Of a stretch of 64,000 nucleotides of DNA, positions 59,901-64,000 are shown piece by piece (positions within the stretch are counted from its first letter, which is position 1; the number at the start of each line of letters is the position of its first letter). Made by a program: the position numbers and the translations under genes. This DNA is from Marchantia polymorpha subsp. ruderalis (taxonomy: Eukaryota; Streptophyta; Marchantiopsida; Marchantiales; Marchantiaceae): positions 19,108,501 through 19,172,500 of the forward strand of contig AP031351.1 of NCBI GenBank assembly GCA_037833965.1, given 5' to 3'. The notes below the pieces were generated by a model, which did no database searches, was not told the DNA's origin, and saw nothing but the letters and a program-made list of their open reading frames with translations.

Positions 59901-60442
59901 ACGAGACGCAATTCCAATTCCACAAAAGGAATTCAAGCCGCAATTCACTCAGCTCGCGTCTGAAGGGTCGCAATTCTTCGTAAGGCACCTTCAAGGGAAC
60001 CAATCTCCTCACCTTCTCACTCTTTTTGAGCGCCATGTCTTCAATTTGCGTTTCGCTACTTGCGAGCTTGGTCGATTTTGCTTTCTCTTTCTCTCGCTCG
60101 TTCTTACTCGATATCGCAATGTCGGCGCGAGGACTCCTCGTACTGCCTTTACCTTCAAAGCCCTAACATTGCCTCCTCCCGCGATAAGTAGAATTTCCGA
60201 CGCGTGCGAACGTCGTCCGGCCCGTTGCTCAATTTGAAATTGATTCAGATGTCTTTGCCAAAGACGTAGCTCTTCGCATGTCCAAAAAAGGCTGCGCCAA
60301 AGACCCGAAGATCCGAAGATCTTCGGACATAGACGAATTCTAACTAATTCTATCATTTTTCTAACTCGTACAACTACATTCTAGACAAATATCTTTTAGT
60401 TTTGTTGATTTTAAAAAAAAAGCAAAAAAACTATGCACCACA
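56925..60442 (-). mobile_element. Element E: full-length 3518-bp TG..CA unit with 5-bp target duplication
   Basis: It begins TGTAATGACAGAC, ends TATGCACCACA and is flanked by perfect AAGCA duplications (56920-56924 and 60443-60447). The host sequence is a copia LTR-like repeat also present near 4.2 kb, where the same CAACAAGCAC context is uninterrupted or nearly so, which supports the insertion. On the minus strand it has a leader of about 400 nt, one long broken reading frame (60036-57457) and an about 530-nt tail. Comparing its two ends shows no long terminal direct repeat, only a shared 11-mer AGACAAATATC near each end. There is no RT, RNase H, integrase or transposase signature. Confidence 0.88.
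57457..60036 (-). pseudogene. Long coiled-coil ORF of element E (about 860 codons, broken)
   Basis: The start ATG is at 60036-60034 (MALKKSEKVRRLVPLKVP). N-terminal landmarks are PYEELRPFRRELSELRL, LWTIEHWTKV, TTYVTAWQVGLF and VHWARIFHDLVW. Then come a Lys/Arg patch (AKRRKVVSDDEEEL), acidic and Pro-rich linkers, and from about 58580 a long coiled coil rich in Glu, Arg, Lys and Leu (58578-58045 and 58020-57661). A short C-terminal helix ends at the TGA at 57459-57457, overlapping AATAAA. Lesions include frameshifts near 59460 and 58877, and stops at 59276, 58937, 58663, about 58590, 58045 and 57661. The layout (globular N-terminus, basic patch, coiled coil) would suit a nucleic-acid-packaging or structural protein. 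That is inference; no known domain is certain. Confidence 0.7.
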
Positions 60443-60545
60443 AAGCACACGGATAATAAGCACACAAATTGATGCACTGTAGATATTCCACTATCATCCA
60501 CTCTACTCAATCTTGAATAACCTCTACTTTGGTTCAAACTAATTA
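60443..60545 (-). mobile_element. Copia LTR-like fragment, right part of the interrupted copy
   Basis: After the AAGCA duplication the sequence continues AAGCACACGG.. and TGCACTGTAG.., then TTGAATAACCTCTACTTTGG. This aligns with 4260-4345 (AAGCACGAGG.., TGCACACTATAG.., TTGAGTATCTTTACTTTAG). It is the remainder of the sequence that was cut by element E. Confidence 0.5.
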
Positions 60546-63500
60546 AATATGATTACATCTTTGTTGTCATGTTTAATTTGGTGTAAGAGTACGTAATATG
60601 ATCATAGCAATATTTAATAGATCTAAAAAAAATTCATAAAAAACAATCAAGTTTGTTTAGAAACTTTTATAAATAATTATATTTATTTTATTAAATGAGA
60701 TACTTTCAAAGTGTACTACATCACACCGTCACTAATCTTTTACTATAAGTTTTAGATTACGTACAATCATTATAGTGATACATTTGCAATGAGTAACATG
60801 TACTTGACAAGAAAACACAATCTTGTCCAATGGATTTTCTAAACCCTCTGTAGATTATCCTATTTGAGAATTTGAAACTCTAAAACACGTGAACAAATCA
60901 TCTATAAACGCAATTTCTGAAAATAAAAAAGCTTCAAACAAATTTTGCTAATAAAATGACAAATTTACAATTTTGATAATTGCAACAAGCTACATTAACA
61001 TTAGAAAAAACTCTAAAATCAATGGAAGAAAAAAAGTGCAATCTAAGCTTAAGTTTATAAATTAGCGTGAAAATGACTAATCAAGTGAGCAAGAGATACA
61101 TCTCTCTTTTCTCATTAAGATTATTAATATGAATCATCATACTCATCGCATTTCATGAAAATGTAAAAAAAGTAATCCAAGTTCTTTATCGTAGAAATTT
61201 ATGATATAAAACTTGTCATAAGTATCAAATCTTGCAATCAAACGTTTTGAATCAATTTCATCTAAGAATGATCATGAACTATAATTCACACACAAGATAT
61301 GATCATCACTATCATTTATTAATTTTCATTTGCAAGAACTTCACTTTTTCCTCAACTATTATATCATACAAAACATTTTTCTTGTCAATGAAACCAAGTG
61401 CATCAATTTTCTAAACACTCAAACGTTATGCGGTAGGCGGATGCGTACACAAAGCCACAAAACATAAAAAAGAGAAAAGAAGGAGATGTAATGAAGAAAT
61501 GGAGGAAGAAAAAGGACAAATTGTCTCAAAATTGAACATCAATCTACCTCAATCATGACTTTGGATTCAATCAATTGATACACGGTTCAATCAAAATGAT
61601 TGTATCACGTATGATCTAACAACAACTTTCACAAGCATTTTTTGTATGTTTTTTGCTGTCTTTCACACTCAACAACAAGAGCATCAATTGAACATGTAAT
61701 GCTTAGATTATCAAGAACGCTTGCACAAATCAAAATATGCTCACAAATTGATACACCGTCAAAGATCTAATGAGTTTCTTGAATTCATGACTAGACTATC
61801 AAGAAAACTTGCACTCAAAAAACACTTTAACAGATTGGACAATGCTACAATGTCATTTGTCTGATGTGTTTTTTGACATCATGATGACGGCAAAAAAAAC
61901 AGATAATAATACAAGATAGAATTCAATAATATTAATCTGTGCACAATCTATCAACATTGTGGATGCTAAGCAAAACAAGGTAAGATATACAAAGTTCAAT
62001 ATCAACATTGAATTATAGAGTCAATTAGAATTTTTGTCACTTTTTTATCACATCTTCTCCCCTTTGGTTCACTTGCTTGTCAGACTTCTTCTCATCTTCT
62101 CAACTATTTCAATTCATTTCAAACCTTAAGAATTAAAGTTCAATTCATCAATATCAAGGTGTGCATGAAAAAATATATTTCCAATCAGTATGTGATTGCA
62201 AATTTTCTATACAATATTCACCTATTTTTTCTCATTAAACTTTTGTTATCTAGATTTTTTTTCTTCTTTCTTTTTTTCAAACACTTTGCATTCAATTTTG
62301 CTATATGTTATGTGCAGAGACTTGAATTTCAATTTAGTACAAGGATGTGAATAGTTGGCATGCGGAATATCATAATAGACATGTTGCAATTTGTAATTTT
62401 TGTGATTTTTGGATGTTTAAACTATCTTAAACAATATTTCAACATCATTACTATCATTGAAGTATAGTTGGAGGGCAAGAAAGTAAGATTCTCAACTTAG
62501 AAAAAAGAAGCCTAAGCAAAAATCTAACATATAATATTGGAGAATCACTTTGAAAACTTTGAGCAATTCGATATGCTACTTCACTCCTATGATGTGAGAT
62601 AAAGCGAAGCATAATATAAAGTCAAAATTAATTTCAATTGCCTTCTGTTATGGTTGAATAAGACAAAAAAAGATTGATTATGAGAAAATATGTCGTATCA
62701 ACTTAGGTCAAAGAGAATGAAACAACTTTGACTTAGCAAGCTAAGAGTTTGACGTTTAAGAAAACTTTTTCTAAGACATCTACTCCTTCAAACATCAATG
62801 AGTAAGCTACCAAGGCTTTGGCTAAACTTCATGCTTAGCTAAACTTCAACCAAAAATAAAATTCTCTTTGAAGGTATGAATAATGTTGTTTAGTAATCTA
62901 AAAAAGGTGTCTTTTACTGTTCACGCTCATGTGAAGCATATTTTGATAGTGGATACTTGTCAGCTTTCAACCATGACGTGATGATGGGATTGCAAAAAAA
63001 ATTGTACCCATGATTGATGATTGTGGCAGATTTGATGAAGTGTTAGACCACGACTTGAACTTCACTAACTATGTCATTACGAGTGAGTTGCCAACGCACT
63101 GTAGATTAAACATTAGTTATCACTTTATCCAATGAACAAAACACCTATCTAAGACACATAAAAAGATTGGATATACTTTACATGCTTCATAATGGCTTGA
63201 TGCAACATTAGTATATAGGGTTACGCACAGCATTTGTTATTCTATGAGAGAACATGTAACAGAGTATAATACATACTATCGTTGAAATACAAAGTAAAGT
63301 AACATTTGTTGTATAAGTGAAATATTACTAGAATTAGCCAAATGGTTGATCATGACTATCATAGGAATAACTAAGTAAATTTAGCTAGTTATAACTAAAG
63401 AAATCTAGTTATGATTATGTTTAACTATTATGTTTGGAAAAATTATTAGAGGAGATATTTTAAAAAATTGAATGACCATTACTATTTTGTATTTTATCAA

Positions 63501-64000
63501 AGTTTAGATTCCTACGAGGAAATTATTTGACTACAAGTTTAATTTTTATTTTTTTGACTAAATAAGTAAAGTTCATTTGTTAAACTTAGTGTCAAGTGAA
63601 GATTCTTAAAGTTTGAAGGTTTCCAATGACATATCGTCACCTTAAACTAGAATTAAGAGAACTTTTAGAAAATTAAGTTAATCCAATGACGTGTTGTCAC
63701 ATATTCGGAACTATTCAAACATATCATGATTTATTCCTGGTAAAAGTAAATTATGAGTTAATTACTATGTGTATTATAAAAATTTCTCAAATAATATATA
63801 TAAAGAATTGTAGAAGATACTCTAAAGCAAGTTTGGATAGTTCATTGTGTGAGGATTTGTTTCATCAATACAAATTGAGTATTATTTATCTTCTAAAACC
63901 ATAATGAACTTCAACAAATCATCTAAGGTAAACTTGAGTGCTTCCAATATCAAATGTGACAGACAAAGAATATGGTAAAAGACCTAAAGCTATAAGGAAA
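60546..64000. other. AT-rich stretch to the window end, no gene seen
   Basis: Only short AT-driven frames (60-72 codons) are present on either strand. A loose repetition occurs at 61715-61745 and 61790-61825 (GATTATCAAGAACGCTTGCAC against GACTATCAAGAAAACTTGCAC). No transposon ends or RNA genes were recognised. Confidence 0.5.

Noticed and set aside
1..64000. CRISPR arrays, operons or bacterial-type signals
   Set aside because: None seen. The genes are intron-containing and plant-like, so prokaryotic feature types do not apply.

Overview
This window looks like a gene-poor, repeat-rich stretch of a land-plant nuclear genome. Both genes I can assign are plant-type: a tandem-ubiquitin-like PI4K-gamma kinase, and a LAG1-type ceramide synthase split by five GT-AG introns. 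The rest is AT-rich DNA and decayed Ty3/gypsy-, Ty1/copia- and unassigned-type elements. The style of the Ty3 gag and the integrase-PHD remnant make me think of a bryophyte (possibly a liverwort such as Marchantia). That is an impression and needs a database search.

Layout. 0-3.9 kb: AT-rich, nothing recognised. 3.9-5.15 kb: Ty1/copia LTR-like sequence and a broken copia RT/RNase H on the minus strand. 5.15-10.3 kb: unassigned, with a GC-richer patch at 6.8-8.1 kb. 10.3-12.4 kb: the PI4K-gamma gene (minus strand, two coding exons). 12.4-14.4 kb: its GC-richer upstream region with a CT tract and a local direct duplication. 14.4-31.5 kb: mostly AT-rich DNA without recognisable genes, holding a MITE-like inverted repeat at 21.8 kb. 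31.56-34.09 kb: the ceramide synthase gene (minus strand, six coding exons, 327 aa). 34.1-35.5 kb: its GC-rich upstream region, again with a CT tract. 35.5-40.6 kb: unassigned.

40.6-60.5 kb is a nested transposon complex. A plus-strand Ty3-like element (gag at 41.2-42.0 and 46.9-47.66 kb, integrase plus PHD-like finger at 52.7-53.6 kb) is split by later insertions. The inserted units belong to one family. Each begins TGTAAT and ends ACCACA, makes 5-bp target duplications, and on the minus strand carries the remains of one long (about 860 codon) coiled-coil reading frame. Three copies have both ends: 42005-46910, 50197-51573 and 56925-60442. The 1.4-kb copy sits inside another copy of its own family. 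The 3.5-kb copy sits inside a copia LTR-like sequence related to that at 4 kb. A truncated copy lies at 53.6-54.75 kb. None of the three complete copies shows terminal direct repeats, RT or integrase. They may therefore be solo copies of very long ORF-bearing LTRs, or an unusual non-autonomous family; this is the main discovery candidate.

60.5-64 kb is AT-rich with nothing recognised. Only the two minus-strand housekeeping-type genes look intact. Every transposon reading frame I inspected carries stops or frameshifts.
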